Shown: positions 47,792-58,313, counted from the stretch's first letter. The stretch: 64,000 nt of DNA from Streptococcus cristatus AS 1.3089 (GCF_000385925.1 NC_021175.1:1185501-1249500), one strand, 5' to 3'. Notes: generated by a model from the letters alone, not told the origin. Made by a program: numbers and translations.

Positions 47792-47913
47792 TTCACTCTC
47801 CTTTCAGCAATTCGTGCGAAACAGGGGGAGGAAAGTTACATCGGATACAAAATTGCTCCAATGAATCCGCTCCTGTTATTGCCGTCTTGGCTCCACTCCT
47901 TCCTTGACAAATA

Positions 47914-48059
47914 AGAGAGTGGGACAGAAATCGGTCATTCGTTAGAATTCGATTTCGTCGTCCCACCTCCGCACAGTTGAGTAGAGCCCACTCAACCACT
48001 GCGTCTTGCTCGACAATCCAAAGACAATTGAGAGGCTAGGAATTTTGTCCCAGCCTCTT
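47914..48059. repeat. Dispersed intergenic repeat, copy 1 (short form)
   Basis: A 146-base element bounded by near-inverted ends: AGAGAGTGGGACAG at the left and TTGTCCCAGCCTCT at the right. It is nearly identical to 59477-59653 except that it lacks 32 bases located between two AGTAGAGC repeats in the longer copy. It lies between rocS and the GDPD gene and can fold into a long hairpin. It resembles a MITE-like streptococcal intergenic repeat. Confidence 0.85.
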
Positions 48060-48064
48060 CTTTC

Positions 48065-48559
48065 TTATTTACCAAACAAACGAGCGAAAAATCCTTTGTT
48101 TTCCTGCTTTTGTACCTTCTCCTTAGCTTCATCCAGCTCCAAAAGAAGGGTTTCCCGCTCGCTCATAGCCTTGGCTGTCAACTGTTGCTGCTGGTCCAGC
48201 TGCTTGTCCTTTTCGGCAATTTGCACATCTTTGATACGGAGTTGCTCGTCTTTTTTAGCCAACTGGCTATCTTTAGCTTTTAATTGCTCATAAAGGCGCA
48301 AAATCTCAGCATTTTTTTCATCCACTAAGATTTCCATTAACTCGCGCTGCTTGACTTCCTCACTGACAGGCTCATCTTCAAAAATGGTTTTTTTGTAAAT
48401 TTCTTCTAGCTTAATCAGGCCACTGCGGGTCACGACTGTGACACCTTTTTCATTTTTTTCTGTATCTTCTGGCGGCAAGGCCTTGACACGATTATTGATT
48501 GCCTGACGGCTGACTCCTAAAATCTCGGCCAGCTCGCTGACTGTCTTTTCAATTGCCAT
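48065..48559 (-). CDS. rocS: Regulator of chromosome segregation RocS
   Basis: The 164-residue protein has an N-terminal helix-turn-helix (MAIEKTVSELAEILGVSRQA), a conserved middle TVVTRSGLIKLEEIYKKTIF, a coiled coil from about 75 to 150 (repeating AKDSQLAKKDEQLRIKDVQI), and a C-terminal amphipathic tip GFFARLFGK. This is the layout of pneumococcal RocS, which binds DNA and the membrane and works with ParB and the capsule kinase CpsD in chromosome segregation. GAGGAAAT precedes the ATG, with a strong promoter upstream. Identification rests on overall likeness and tail motif. Confidence 0.88.
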   Translation of the reverse strand: MAIEKTVSELAEILGVSRQAINNRVKALPPEDTEKNEKGVTVVTRSGLIKLEEIYKKTIFEDEPVSEEVKQRELMEILVDEKNAEILRLYEQLKAKDSQLAKKDEQLRIKDVQIAEKDKQLDQQQQLTAKAMSERETLLLELDEAKEKVQKQENKGFFARLFGK

Positions 48560-48597
48560 AATTTCCTCTGAAACTTTTTCTAGATATAGTTACCTAA

Positions 48598-48626
48598 ATC
48601 TTATCATATCAAGGCTTAACTGTCAA
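48598..48626 (-). promoter_or_regulatory. rocS promoter
   Basis: TTGACA (48626-48621), a 17-bp spacer and TAAGAT (48603-48598) with the TGA extension, on the minus strand. Confidence 0.75.
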
Positions 48627-48633
48627 ATAGAGT

Positions 48634-48663
48634 AAAAAAGTGAAGCAATCTATTGCTCCACTT
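48634..48663 (-). terminator. Terminator after the pseudouridine synthase gene
   Basis: On the minus strand AAGTGGAGCAA pairs with TTGCTTCACTT around TAGA, followed by TTTTTTAC. Confidence 0.85.
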
Positions 48664-48673
48664 TCCTAGCTTT

Positions 48674-49402
48674 CTATAGTTCAACTTGAAAAATTTCCAA
48701 GCTCTGCATTTCTTCTTTAGTCAAGCGTCGCCATTGCCCCAGTTCCAGACTTGGATCTAGCTGCAGAGGTCCCATAGACAAACGCTGAAGGTCGGTGACT
48801 TCCTTCCCACATGCTAAAACCATCCGCTTCACCTGATGAAACTTACCTTCTGATAGGGTGATACGGACCAGACTGGTCTTCGCTCCTTCATCTCTTTCGA
48901 TAATTTCGAGCTGGGCAGGCTGACAAGTGAAGTCTTTGAGTTCGATTCCTTGGGCAAAACGCTCAACATCCGCCTGATCCATCAGACCAGCAACCTGAGC
49001 TTGATAAACCTTAGCCACATGTCGCTTGGGAGATAGCATAGCGTGTGATAACTGACCATTATTGGTCAAAAGTAGAAGCCCATGCGTGTCCACATCTAAC
49101 CGCCCCACAGGAAAGACTTCTTTTTGACGGGCAGTATCGTCCAACAAATCTAAAACCGTTTTATGGCGGTCATCTTCAGTGGCGGAAATGACACCCTTGG
49201 GTTTGTTCAAGAGATAGTAGACATATTTTTCATAAACCAGGGTCTGACCATCCACCACAATCTGATCCGACCGTTCATCAATCTGTGTCTTGGCTGATGT
49301 GACTGCTGTCCCGTTGACCCAGACTTGACCTTTTTTCAATAGTTGCTTGACTTGACTGCGCGAGCCAAGTCCACTTTCCACTAGAAATTTATCCAGACGC
49401 AT
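48674..49402 (-). CDS. rsuA: 16S rRNA pseudouridine synthase, RsuA/RluB family
   Basis: The 242-residue protein has an N-terminal S4 RNA-binding domain (MRLDKFLVESGLGSRSQVKQ) and the synthase domain with catalytic Asp in VGRLDVDTHGLLLLTNNG near 103, plus the downstream SEGKFHQVKRMVLACG. It isomerises a uridine in rRNA; by similarity to RsuA the target is 16S position 516, but RluB/RluF targets are not excluded. It begins 9 bases after the MFS gene stop and likely shares its transcript. Confidence 0.9.
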   Translation of the reverse strand: MRLDKFLVESGLGSRSQVKQLLKKGQVWVNGTAVTSAKTQIDERSDQIVVDGQTLVYEKYVYYLLNKPKGVISATEDDRHKTVLDLLDDTARQKEVFPVGRLDVDTHGLLLLTNNGQLSHAMLSPKRHVAKVYQAQVAGLMDQADVERFAQGIELKDFTCQPAQLEIIERDEGAKTSLVRITLSEGKFHQVKRMVLACGKEVTDLQRLSMGPLQLDPSLELGQWRRLTKEEMQSLEIFQVEL

Positions 49403-49411
49403 ATTCTTCTC

Positions 49412-50563
49412 CTAAGCAGACTTTTTCTTGAGAATCCCAAAAGCCAGCACTGCCATCAAAACCATCAGGCTTCCCAAAACGCCGAAGATAAAGGAAGCTT
49501 GGCTTGAGAATTGACCAATCAAAGACAAGAAAAAGGTTGTAGCTGTAGCTCCAGCACTGCAGCCTAAAATCACAATCGAAGTTGCTTGATTCAAGGATTT
49601 GCTAGGGATTCTATCGGAAAGAATATGGAAAATCGATGTCAGACTGACACTATAAACAAAGCCAGAAGCGATGGTCACCACACTCAAGAGCAAGAGATTT
49701 GGTGCCAAACCAATCATGATCGCAGTAAGACCAAAGACCACTCCTGCAACCGTCAATAAATTTTCCTTAAAATAATGAAGAAGCGGTGCAAAGGACAAGC
49801 CTGCGGCAATACCAATCAACTGCATGGTTGAAAGAATCAAACCTGCCGTCTGAACACTGCCCATCCCAGACTTTTCAACCAGTCCGGGCACGCGCACGTT
49901 GATAACCACATTCGTCAAGACAATGACCGCTGCTACCAGAGCTAGGCCGATTGTCAAAGACCACTGTGCAGCTGTCAGTCCTTTACCTCTATGATGCTCC
50001 TCATGATGCTTCTCCTCCTTGCCATAAGGAACAAAGAGCAGATAGAGAGCCAGAACAATCAAACCCGAAGCATAGACCAAGAAAGAAATTTCCCAACCAA
50101 AGCGAAGCAACTGGCTCACTCCAAGTGTCAAGAGGGCCGTCCCGACAACTTCAGCCGACCCACGTAGACCGAAGGTCTGAATCCGTTCCTTGCCCTCATA
50201 ACGTTCGCTGATAATCGAGATGGCCTTGGCATTGAGCAAACCAACTCCCATACCAAAGATCAGCCGCGAGGCAAAAATCACCCAATACGCCTTATTCACG
50301 AGAGGAACAAAGCCACAAAGAGAAAAAATCAAGAGCCCCGTCACAATCATCTTTCGCTCCGATAAATATTTCTCCACTAGGCCATTTAAAACTAGCATGA
50401 GCATAATTCCAGCCGAGGGCAAAGAAACCAGCAATTCTACCCAGCTTTCTGGCAAATCTTTATAAAAAGCAAACATAGCCGATTGGGCGCTGGAAATCGA
50501 GAAGGATGTCGTCAACACTAAAGAAAGTGAGAGAATACTCACTTTTTCCATAAACTTTTTCAT
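49412..50563 (-). CDS. MFS transporter
   Basis: The 383-residue protein has about 12 membrane helices with the MFS loop between helices 2 and 3 (GLVEKYLSERKMIVTG) and a second-half repeat. A cytoplasmic His-rich loop, EEKHHEEHHRGKG, lies in the middle near residue 190. It resembles drug or sugar efflux carriers; the substrate is unknown. Its own promoter lies upstream and it leads into the rsuA-type gene. Confidence 0.87.
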   Translation of the reverse strand: MKKFMEKVSILSLSLVLTTSFSISSAQSAMFAFYKDLPESWVELLVSLPSAGIMLMLVLNGLVEKYLSERKMIVTGLLIFSLCGFVPLVNKAYWVIFASRLIFGMGVGLLNAKAISIISERYEGKERIQTFGLRGSAEVVGTALLTLGVSQLLRFGWEISFLVYASGLIVLALYLLFVPYGKEEKHHEEHHRGKGLTAAQWSLTIGLALVAAVIVLTNVVINVRVPGLVEKSGMGSVQTAGLILSTMQLIGIAAGLSFAPLLHYFKENLLTVAGVVFGLTAIMIGLAPNLLLLSVVTIASGFVYSVSLTSIFHILSDRIPSKSLNQATSIVILGCSAGATATTFFLSLIGQFSSQASFIFGVLGSLMVLMAVLAFGILKKKSA

Positions 50564-50594
50564 TCTATTTTCCTTTAAAAATCACACTCATTCT

Positions 50595-50623
50595 ATCATA
50601 CAGTTTTTTAGAAAAAGACGCAA
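50595..50623 (-). promoter_or_regulatory. Promoter of the MFS gene
   Basis: TTGCGT (50623-50618), a 17-bp spacer and TATGAT (50600-50595) on the minus strand. Confidence 0.65.
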
Positions 50624-50758
50624 TCATCTTTTCTTAAAAAAATCAGCCATTAAAGAGTACATTCTTTCGAAAAATTTCTCGCCTAATAAAAGAACAAGTC
50701 CTTTCTTTATTTCTGGCGGGATTTGTGTTATGATGAAGGGAAGAAAAAGGAGAGAATC

Positions 50759-51391
50759 ATGTCTGTTATTGAAAAAAAATCGGTTATGGATAAATTAACC
50801 AAGGCAGCTCATTTGATTGATATGAGCGATATTATTCGTGAGGGAAATCCTACCTTGCGTGCGGTGGCTGAGGAAGTCAGCTTTCCCTTATCTGATCAGG
50901 AAATCATTTTAGGTGAGAAAATGATGCAGTTTTTGAAACATTCTCAAGATCCTGTCATGGCGGAAAAAATGGGGCTACGTGGCGGAGTCGGTCTAGCAGC
51001 GCCTCAGCTGGATATTTCTAAGCGAATCATCGCTGTGCTGGTGCCAAATCTGGAGGACGAAGAAGGAAATCCACCTAAAGAAGCCTACTCACTGGCTCAG
51101 GTCATGTACAATCCTAAAGTTGTGGCCCACTCTGTGCAAGATGCAGCTCTGGCTGACGGCGAGGGTTGCCTTTCCGTCGACCGCGAAGTACCAGGCTATG
51201 TCGTGCGTCATGCACGAGTGACCGTGGATTACTTTGACAAGGATGGTCAAAAACACCGCATCAAACTCAAAGGCTACAATTCTATCGTGGTTCAACACGA
51301 GATTGACCATATCAACGGCATTATGTTCTACGACCGCATCAACGAAAAAGACCCATTTGCAGTGAAAGACGGCATGTTGGTGCTGGAATAA
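50759..51391 (+). CDS. def: Peptide deformylase
   Basis: Def removes the formyl group from new polypeptides, using a metal ion. The 210-residue protein has all three motifs in order: GVGLAAPQ near 82, EGCLS with the metal-binding Cys near 138, and HEIDH with the two metal-binding His and catalytic Glu near 181. The ATG at 50759 follows AAAAGGAG. The N-terminus carries about seven extra residues (EKKSVMDKL) relative to pneumococcal Def, so a second start at the internal Met is possible. Confidence 0.96.
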   Translation: MSVIEKKSVMDKLTKAAHLIDMSDIIREGNPTLRAVAEEVSFPLSDQEIILGEKMMQFLKHSQDPVMAEKMGLRGGVGLAAPQLDISKRIIAVLVPNLEDEEGNPPKEAYSLAQVMYNPKVVAHSVQDAALADGEGCLSVDREVPGYVVRHARVTVDYFDKDGQKHRIKLKGYNSIVVQHEIDHINGIMFYDRINEKDPFAVKDGMLVLE

Positions 51392-51413
51392 AGAACTCAC
51401 ATATATCAAATAA

Positions 51414-51450
51414 AAATACCTAGACGTTTTCACGTCTAGGTATTTCTTTT
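51414..51450. terminator. Bidirectional terminator
   Basis: AAATACCTAGACG and CGTCTAGGTATTT form a 13-bp stem with a 6-base loop, followed by CTTTT on the plus strand and TTTTTA-rich sequence on the minus strand. It lies between def and the GlsB-like gene. Confidence 0.9.
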
Positions 51451-51458
51451 ACATTATT

Positions 51459-51689
51459 CTAAGTGCCTCGATCCCAGAAAAGAGCCAAGAGGATCACAGC
51501 GCCCAAGACTGAGGGAAGAATGGCTGTGTCCGCTAACATTGGTCCCCAGTGGCCAAAAAGCAATTGCCCAAGCCATGAACCAAACCAGCCCAAGAGGATT
51601 TTTCCGATACAGCCCATACGCTCCCCGCGGCTGGTAATAGCCCCAGCCATGAGGCCAATAATAAAACCGACAAACATACTACCAATCAT
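51459..51689 (-). CDS. GlsB/YeaQ/YmgE family small membrane protein
   Basis: The 76-residue protein has three hydrophobic segments and the family glycine motifs GFIIGLMAGAITSRG and IGKILLGWFGSWLGQLLFG. Such proteins (transglycosylase-associated protein family) are often stress-induced, but no enzymatic function has been shown for them. AGAAGGAT lies 6 bases before the ATG. Confidence 0.88.
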   Translation of the reverse strand: MIGSMFVGFIIGLMAGAITSRGERMGCIGKILLGWFGSWLGQLLFGHWGPMLADTAILPSVLGAVILLALFWDRGT

Positions 51690-51782
51690 ATAGGATCCTT
51701 CTTTCTATGTTTCTAAGAATTCTTTTCAAGAAGCAGGCGGGAGCTGTCAGATTAAAAGTGCCCGTCAAAACGACTTCAAATC

Positions 51783-53024
51783 TTAGATTGCCCAATCTCC
51801 ATTACGGAAGATTGGCACACAGCTACCGTCTTCACGAATACCGTCAATATTCATCTGGTTAGAGCCAATCATAAAGTCCACATGGACATCTGAGCGGTTG
51901 AGCCCTGCTGCTTCTAGCTCTTCTTCGGAGAAATTCTCTCCGCCGACTACACTAGTCGCATAGGCCGCACCAATAGCCAAGTGGTTAGAAGCATTTTCAT
52001 CAAAAAGAGTGTTAAAGAAAGTAATGCCTGACTGAGAAATCGGGCTTGGATCCGGTACAAGAGCTACTTCACCCAAGGCACGCGCTCCAGCATTTTCAAA
52101 GACAAGATCCTTCATAACTTGGTCGCCCTTTTCAGCAGTAATGTCCACAATCTGGCCATCCTTGAAGGTCACCTTGATGCCTTCGATGATGTTGCCATTA
52201 TAGCTGAGTGGCTTGGTGCTGGTCACATAACCTTCAGCTCGGCGGAAGTCTGGTGCTGAGAAGACTTCTTCTGTCGGCATATTGGCAATGAAATATTCAC
52301 CCTGAGCATTAAGACTGCCTGCTGACTCCCAGTGATGGTTCTTAGGCATGCCCAGTATCAAGTCTGTGCCCGGAGCTGTGTAGTGTAAGGCAGTGAATTG
52401 CTCCTCATTCAAGATCTTAGCTTTTGAGCCAAGTTTTTCTTCATGGGCCTTCCAAGCTGCAACTGGATCATCCTCATAGACACGGCAGGTCTTGAAAATC
52501 TGATCCCAGAGCAAATCTACTGCTTCCTCATCGCTGGCTGCATTTGGAAAGACCTTCTTAGCCCACTCTGTACCCGCTGCTGCAGCGACTGTCCAGCTGA
52601 CTTTATTGGATTGGGTCGCGATTCGCATCGGCTTCATGGCTATCCCCATAGCCTTAGCAGAAGCTGATAATTTCTCAGCATCCACGCCATTCAAAGCTCC
52701 TGGATCAGATGAACGGACGCCCAAGCGGCTGGCTTTCTTTTCAAGGAGATAGTTCATCTCAGCAATCTTGTATTCTGGGACATTGTCCAAGCGGTCCATC
52801 GGTGCATGGAGGAATTTCTCCCGTGTAGTCAAATCATCCGCCCACTGGACGATAACTTCGTGAGTCCCCAGAGCATAGGCCTCCTTGACAATCAAGTGAG
52901 CCAACTCGCGCTGCTCCACATCAATATTGAGCGCCACTGTGTGACCCGGCTGCACATTGATGCCATTGGCAACTAATAATTTAGCGTATTTTTCTAGATT
53001 TTCTTTAAAATTTGGCAGAACCAT
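51783..53024 (-). CDS. pepS: Aminopeptidase PepS (M29 family)
   Basis: The 413-residue enzyme is an M29 metallo-aminopeptidase that releases N-terminal residues from peptides in the cytoplasm. Conserved segments include VALNIDVEQRELAHLIVKEA, EGIKVTFKDGQIVDITAEKG, the metal-ligand regions ALGEVALVPD and HVDFMIGSNQMNIDG. AAAAGGAGAAG precedes the ATG. It follows the polC tail after 21 bases, so it may be cotranscribed. Confidence 0.93.
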   Translation of the reverse strand: MVLPNFKENLEKYAKLLVANGINVQPGHTVALNIDVEQRELAHLIVKEAYALGTHEVIVQWADDLTTREKFLHAPMDRLDNVPEYKIAEMNYLLEKKASRLGVRSSDPGALNGVDAEKLSASAKAMGIAMKPMRIATQSNKVSWTVAAAAGTEWAKKVFPNAASDEEAVDLLWDQIFKTCRVYEDDPVAAWKAHEEKLGSKAKILNEEQFTALHYTAPGTDLILGMPKNHHWESAGSLNAQGEYFIANMPTEEVFSAPDFRRAEGYVTSTKPLSYNGNIIEGIKVTFKDGQIVDITAEKGDQVMKDLVFENAGARALGEVALVPDPSPISQSGITFFNTLFDENASNHLAIGAAYATSVVGGENFSEEELEAAGLNRSDVHVDFMIGSNQMNIDGIREDGSCVPIFRNGDWAI

Positions 53025-53045
53025 TCTGCTTCTCCTTTTCTCTTT

Positions 53046-53198
53046 TTATTTCTCTTTAAACAAGGACAGCAGGCTAACCGCTGTCACCGTACCGCAAATC
53101 AAAGCGGTCATTTTCAAAATCGTATCTGGGTCAAGATCCAGCTGGTAATCAAACACCTTTTGCGCAGGCTTATCCTGAGCGGAAATGGTCAATTTCAT
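53046..53198 (-). CDS. Small membrane protein ORF fused in frame to polC
   Basis: From the ATG at 53198 this 50-residue ORF starts [20 protein letters not shown] and ends with one hydrophobic helix ([18 protein letters not shown]). It has its own ribosome binding site, AAAGGTG, six bases upstream, which indicates an independent gene in the polC-pepS transcript. I do not recognise the family. In the sequence as given it is also the last part of the polC frame. Confidence 0.6.
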   Translation of the reverse strand: MKLTISAQDKPAQKVFDYQLDLDPDTILKMTALICGTVTAVSLLSLFKEK

Positions 53199-56100
53199 AA
53201 AAACACCTTTCTTTATTTTAAAAAAATCATCAAACAGACTCAACTGGTTATCCTCAGGCATATTGCCTAGGATGCCCATGTCGTCCATTTTTTCGACTAG
53301 GGTGCTAGAGAGGCCGCCACGTTTGCGGAGCTCTGTCTTAGAAAGGAATTCGCCTTCTTCGCGCGCTCTGACCACTTGTCGGGCAACGTTGTCCCCCAGA
53401 CCGTCCATAGCAGAGAATGGTGGGATAAGAGTATCTCCTTCGATGAGAAACTCAGTCGCGTGGCTCTTGTAGAGATCCAGCTTTCCGAATTTGAAGCCCC
53501 GCTCTAGCATTTCATTGACGATTTCCAAGGTCGTATAAAGGTCAATTTCTACATTGGAGGCTTCGTTGTTCTTGCGCTTTTCAGCGATTTCGTTCATCCG
53601 GCGTTTGACGGCATCAAGTCCGCCACTCATGGTCTTGATATCAAAGGCTTTAGCTCGGATAGAGAAATAAGCACAGTAGTAATAAATCGGATGATGCACC
53701 TTGAAGTAGGCCACCCGCAGGGCCATCATAACATAGGCTGCCGCATGGGCCTTGGGGAACATGTACTTGATTTTTCCACAGGACTCGATGTACCATTCTG
53801 GCACATTGTTTTCCTTCATGGCTGCGATGTAGCCATTGCGCTCTTCTTCAGAAATCTTCAGCCAGAGGCCCTTCCGCACGCGCTCCATGATCGTAAAGGC
53901 CATTTTAGGATCCAAGCCCTTGTGCATAAGGTAAACCATGATGTCGTCCCGACAACCGATAACGGTGGATAGGTCAGCAATCCCTTGCTTGATCAAGTCC
54001 TGAGCATTGCCCAGCCAAACGTCCGTACCATGAGAGAGACCAGACAGCTGTAAGAGCTCGGCAAAGGTTGTCGGATGGGTCTCATCAACCATGCCCCGTA
54101 CAAAATTAGTCCCAAACTCCGGAATTCCCAGCATACCAGTCGGCGTGCCGATTTGCTCCTGAGTCACACCCAAAATGTCTGTTCCAGAAAAGAGGGCCAT
54201 GACGCCAGCGTCATCCATAGGAATATCATTAGGATCAATGCCAGACAAGTCCTGAAGCTTCCGAATCATGGTCGGATCATCGTGTCCCAGAACGTCTAGC
54301 TTGAGGACATTTTCATCGATATCATGGAAGTTAAAGTGGGTGGTTTGCCACTCGGCCGTCACATCGTCAGCTGGATATTGGACCGGTGTAAAGTCATAAA
54401 CATCCATGTAGTTAGGGATAACAACGATTCCACCCGGGTGTTGTCCAGTTGTCCGCTTGACTCCGGCAGCTCCCTGCGCCAGACGCTCAACTTCTGCGTC
54501 TCGGTAGAACTTCCCGTAGTCGCGCTCGTAGCCCTTGACAAATCCATAGGCCGTCTTAGCCGCAACGGTACCAACGGTACCAGCCCGGAAGGCATATTCT
54601 TCTCCAAAAATATCACGGACATCCAAGTGGGCACTTGGCTGATCCTCTCCGGAGAAGTTCAAGTCAATATCAGGTACCTTGTCCCCGTCAAATCCAAGGA
54701 AGGTCTCAAATGGAATATCCTGACCATTTTTACTCAGCTTGTGACCGCACTCTGGACAGTCCTTATCAGGCATATCAAAGCCAGAACCATAGGATCCATC
54801 CGTGATAAACTCGCTGTATTGGCATTTGCCACAGACATAGTGGGGCGACAGGGGATTAACCTCGGTAATTCCAATCATGGTCGCGACAAAGCTGGATCCG
54901 ACAGACCCCCGTGAACCTACCAGATAGCCCCGCTCGTTAGAGCGTTGCACCAACATCTGCGAAGCTAGATAAATCACGGCAAAACCATTCCCCAAGATGG
55001 AGGTCAGCTCTTTTTCAATTCGCAAGTCCACGATATCTGGCAGCGGATTGCCATAAATCTCAAAGGCTTTTTGATAGGTCAGCTCGGCAACTGTCTCCTC
55101 AGCCTTGTCAATGAAAGGCGTATAGAGATCGCCCTTGACCACCTCTACCGGCTCAAAGGTCTCCGCCAGCTGATTCGGATTGGTGATAACCAGCTTCTTA
55201 GCCAAGTCCTCACCCAAGAATGCAAATTCGTCCAGCATCTCATTGGTGGTTCGGAAGTGAGCCTTAGGAAGCGGAGCCGGCTGGGCATTTTCACCGTGAC
55301 CAATGGTACGGTTAATCATGGCTCCCTGACCGAGACTTCGGACGATAATCTCCCGATAGATTTCTTCTTCCGGCTCGATATAGTGGACATTCCCCGTCGC
55401 AAGGACAGGCTTGCCCAAGCGATCGCCGACCTCAATCAGATTGCGAATAATGGTCTGCAGTTCTTCTTGGTCCTTGATCTGCTCCTTGGCAATCAGCGGT
55501 TCATAGATAGCCGGCGGCATGACCTCGATAAAGTCATAATACTTGGCTACTTCGACAGCCGCATCCACCCCCTGGGAGACAACAGCATCATAGACTTCGC
55601 CTTCTGAGCAGGCTGAACCCAGAATCAGGCCTTCACGATGGGCATCCAGCACGGTCCGTGGAATCCGAGGGACACCTTCAAAATACTTAGTATTGGACAG
55701 GCTGACTAGCTTGAAAATATTCTTGAGCCCCGTCTGATTTTTCACATAGATGGTCGCATGCTTGACCCGAGCCTTCTTATAAGAATTCTCATCGACCAGA
55801 TCCGTATTCAAATCCTTGAGATTGGTCACACCATGCTTTTCAGCCACATCCTTGATAAAGATAAAGAGGAGGCGGCCCGTCGCTTCCGCGTCATAGTTGG
55901 CCATGTGATGATGCTCCAGAGCAATCTGGAAACGCTTGGTCAAAGGCCCCAGACCATGACGCTTGTACTCTGGATAGAGGTTGCGGGCAAATTCCAGCGT
56001 GTCAATGACAGGCTGGGTAATTTTGGGCAGGCCATGACGCTCATAGTTGACATTCATAAAGCCCACGTCAAAGGTGGCATTATGGGCAACGAGGACACTG

Positions 56101-57605
56101 TCCTGACAAAATTCCTGAAACTCTTTCAGCACCTGCTCCAGTGGCTTGGCATTGCGAACATGCTCATCTGTAATCCCGGTTAGATCCGTCGTAAAGGCCG
56201 AAAGAGGATGCCCCGGATTGATAAACTCATCAAACTCAGCAATGATATTGCCCTTGTGCATCTTGCTAGCAGCGACCTGAATCAGGTCATTGTAAACAGC
56301 TGAAAGTCCCGTCGTCTCCACGTCAAAGACCACATAGGTCGCATCACTCAGCTCCATGTCCACTTCATTGTAGACAATAGGCACCCGGTCTTCGACAATA
56401 TTGGCCTCCATACCATAAATCAGCTGAATGCCAGCCTTCTTGGCAGCTTTGTAGCCATGGGGAAAGCTCTGCACATTGCCATGGTCAGTAATGGCGACAG
56501 CCTTGTGGCCCCACTTAGCTGCCGTTGCCACGATTTCCTCCACCTCAGGCAGGGCATCCATCGTAGACATATTGGTATGGGCGTGAAACTCAACCCGCTT
56601 CTGCCCCTCAGGCATCAAGTCCTTGCGCTCATAGTGGGTAACTTCCTGGACATCCTGCACATTCATGGTCAGGTCGCGGGTGAAGTTGTTCATCTCCACA
56701 TTTCCGCGCACGCGCAGCCAGGCGCCTTTCTTAATCATGTCAAACTTCTTGGCTTCTTCTTCGTTTTTCATCCATTTCTGCAAGGAGAAGCTGGAAGTAT
56801 AATCTGTCATCTTGAAGTTGAGCAAGACCCGGCCGGTTCGAGTAACTTTCTGCTCTAGGTCAAAGACCATTCCCTCAAAGACCAGACGGTTTTCCTCAGT
56901 CTGAACTTCAATCATCGGGGTAATTTCTGCCTTGTCTAGATTTGGCTTTGCTGCAGCCTTGCGGGCTTGAAAATCGTAGGCTGGTTTTTCCTCTGGCAGC
57001 GGTGCCATCTGCTGGAGAGATTCCATGGCCTTGAGCGCATCTTCATTGGCCGCCTGAATAATCTTGTCATTCTCCGCTTGGAAATTCTCCGCTTGCTGCT
57101 GGGCCAGCTCATCGCTGTGCTGGACCTGACAGGTCAGATGAGGAAAGCCGTACTTGACCAGCTGGCGACTGAGGTTGGGCAGGTGGTTCTTCCGAAAATG
57201 CTCCGTATCAATGGTCGAAGCCCCCTCAATCAGTAACTTATCCCCATCCAAATGAACCTGCAAATCCTGATACAGACTCTTAAAGCCATGGCTGGCACAA
57301 GGTCCCTCTTCAAAGGCCAGCTGGTAATAAGCTTGCAAGAGCTCATCGGTCACTTGCGGAGCTGAACAGTGGATTTCAAAGATCGCTTGATTGCCCGTCT
57401 TAGAAAACTCTTGAGCTAAGCGCTTCTGCAATTCTCGAAAAATCTCAATAGGCAGAATATTCGCAAAAGAAAAATGAAACTCCCAGACCCGACTAACCTT
57501 GTGGACCAGAACCTTCTCAATTTCTGCATTCAAAAAGGCCTCTGAATTTCTCATTTCCAGTGGCATATCCAGTTGATGCATTAAAATTTCAAACTTGTTT
57601 GACAT
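53046..57605 (-). CDS. polC: DNA polymerase III PolC, read through into a downstream small ORF
   Basis: PolC is the replicative Gram-positive polymerase with built-in 3'-5' exonuclease. The frame has the OB/N-terminal region, a PHP domain ([20 protein letters not shown] near 345), the exonuclease ([20 protein letters not shown] near 425) inserted within it, and the polymerase core ([20 protein letters not shown] near 980). The usual C-terminus [10 protein letters not shown] is reached at about 53221, but the frame continues for 57 residues through KIKKGVF into [11 protein letters not shown] single extra T in the T7 run at 53226-53220 would give DDFF-stop, the ending known from relatives. So the fusion is probably a one-base deletion or a read error. 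GAGGAAATATC precedes the ATG. Confidence 0.93.
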   Translation of the reverse strand: MSNKFEILMHQLDMPLEMRNSEAFLNAEIEKVLVHKVSRVWEFHFSFANILPIEIFRELQKRLAQEFSKTGNQAIFEIHCSAPQVTDELLQAYYQLAFEEGPCASHGFKSLYQDLQVHLDGDKLLIEGASTIDTEHFRKNHLPNLSRQLVKYGFPHLTCQVQHSDELAQQQAENFQAENDKIIQAANEDALKAMESLQQMAPLPEEKPAYDFQARKAAAKPNLDKAEITPMIEVQTEENRLVFEGMVFDLEQKVTRTGRVLLNFKMTDYTSSFSLQKWMKNEEEAKKFDMIKKGAWLRVRGNVEMNNFTRDLTMNVQDVQEVTHYERKDLMPEGQKRVEFHAHTNMSTMDALPEVEEIVATAAKWGHKAVAITDHGNVQSFPHGYKAAKKAGIQLIYGMEANIVEDRVPIVYNEVDMELSDATYVVFDVETTGLSAVYNDLIQVAASKMHKGNIIAEFDEFINPGHPLSAFTTDLTGITDEHVRNAKPLEQVLKEFQEFCQDSVLVAHNATFDVGFMNVNYERHGLPKITQPVIDTLEFARNLYPEYKRHGLGPLTKRFQIALEHHHMANYDAEATGRLLFIFIKDVAEKHGVTNLKDLNTDLVDENSYKKARVKHATIYVKNQTGLKNIFKLVSLSNTKYFEGVPRIPRTVLDAHREGLILGSACSEGEVYDAVVSQGVDAAVEVAKYYDFIEVMPPAIYEPLIAKEQIKDQEELQTIIRNLIEVGDRLGKPVLATGNVHYIEPEEEIYREIIVRSLGQGAMINRTIGHGENAQPAPLPKAHFRTTNEMLDEFAFLGEDLAKKLVITNPNQLAETFEPVEVVKGDLYTPFIDKAEETVAELTYQKAFEIYGNPLPDIVDLRIEKELTSILGNGFAVIYLASQMLVQRSNERGYLVGSRGSVGSSFVATMIGITEVNPLSPHYVCGKCQYSEFITDGSYGSGFDMPDKDCPECGHKLSKNGQDIPFETFLGFDGDKVPDIDLNFSGEDQPSAHLDVRDIFGEEYAFRAGTVGTVAAKTAYGFVKGYERDYGKFYRDAEVERLAQGAAGVKRTTGQHPGGIVVIPNYMDVYDFTPVQYPADDVTAEWQTTHFNFHDIDENVLKLDVLGHDDPTMIRKLQDLSGIDPNDIPMDDAGVMALFSGTDILGVTQEQIGTPTGMLGIPEFGTNFVRGMVDETHPTTFAELLQLSGLSHGTDVWLGNAQDLIKQGIADLSTVIGCRDDIMVYLMHKGLDPKMAFTIMERVRKGLWLKISEEERNGYIAAMKENNVPEWYIESCGKIKYMFPKAHAAAYVMMALRVAYFKVHHPIYYYCAYFSIRAKAFDIKTMSGGLDAVKRRMNEIAEKRKNNEASNVEIDLYTTLEIVNEMLERGFKFGKLDLYKSHATEFLIEGDTLIPPFSAMDGLGDNVARQVVRAREEGEFLSKTELRKRGGLSSTLVEKMDDMGILGNMPEDNQLSLFDDFFKIKKGVFMKLTISAQDKPAQKVFDYQLDLDPDTILKMTALICGTVTAVSLLSLFKEK

Positions 57606-57632
57606 GATATTTCCTCGTACAGTAGTGACCCT

Positions 57633-57641
57633 ATTTTACCA
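57633..57641 (-). promoter_or_regulatory. polC promoter (extended -10)
   Basis: Minus-strand TTATGGTAAAATAGG: TGGTAAAAT extended -10, the same form as at DUF3397 and PspC. The leader is about 20 bases. Confidence 0.6.
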
Positions 57642-57730
57642 TAAATCAGCACTTTTTTCGACAGAAAAAGGACAGAGTAATGCTCAGCTCTCCATATCAT
57701 TATCAAGACTTTTTTCTTGATCCTAAGTTA

Positions 57731-57739
57731 TGATATAAT
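57731..57739 (+). promoter_or_regulatory. Promoter of the lipoprotein gene (extended -10)
   Basis: TGATATAAT preceded by TTA, a perfect extended -10; no clear -35. It gives a leader of about 25 bases with AAAGGAG. Confidence 0.65.
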
Positions 57740-57770
57740 AGAAAAATATTTACTTAAAGGAGTTTTAACC

Positions 57771-58313
57771 GTGAAGAAAATTCTACTAGCCAGCGCCTGT
57801 CTGCTGACTTTGACTGCCTGCAGCATGCCTAAGCAAACTAAGCACGAAAACAAACCCAACCAAAGTCAGAGCCAAAGCAAGCCAAAAAAAGAAGAGAAAG
57901 TAAAAACCAAGACTTTTGCTTACAACATGCCTAACGGATACAATAATAAAATTGTTACTTATTATCAAAAAGATAAGATTCGAGCCTTCGATTTTATGGC
58001 TACGAAACCGACTCAAGAGGACGAGCAAGGTAAGAGTCCTGAAGAAATCAGCAACATTTATCAAGAAGAATTAAAAGCTGGTGACTTTTATGATAAATTC
58101 AGCAAGTTAGATGGAGTCACACTTGAAATCAAAGTTTCAGAGGACAAGAAAACCGTTGCACAAGTTGCCCACTTTGATCTCAGCAAAGCAAAAGAAAAAC
58201 AAGTCATGGCTGCTTTAGGGGAAACAACTAAAGATAACCTATTCAAAAAGCTTAAGGAAAAGCCCGAAGATTTCTTTGCTTTTCTGCTATCTCAAGGATT
58301 CACAGAAGAATGA
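57771..58313 (+). CDS. Lipoprotein of unknown function (possibly DUF1307/YehR-like)
   Basis: The 180-residue product starts at a GTG codon (57771) that AAAGGAG precedes by 8 bases; the frame upstream lies in the promoter. It has a lipoprotein signal peptide with lipobox LTLTAC (Cys near 18), a Lys/Gln-rich linker, and a folded domain with NMPNGYNNKIVTYYQKDKIR and VAQVAHFDLSKAKEKQVMAA. The layout recalls the DUF1307 lipoproteins, but I am not certain. It is followed by a second exported protein gene on the same strand. Confidence 0.75.
   Translation: MKKILLASACLLTLTACSMPKQTKHENKPNQSQSQSKPKKEEKVKTKTFAYNMPNGYNNKIVTYYQKDKIRAFDFMATKPTQEDEQGKSPEEISNIYQEELKAGDFYDKFSKLDGVTLEIKVSEDKKTVAQVAHFDLSKAKEKQVMAALGETTKDNLFKKLKEKPEDFFAFLLSQGFTEE

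Noticed and set aside
47793..47999. 68-residue minus-strand frame next to the GDPD gene
   Set aside because: More than half lies in the dispersed repeat and it has no ribosome binding site.
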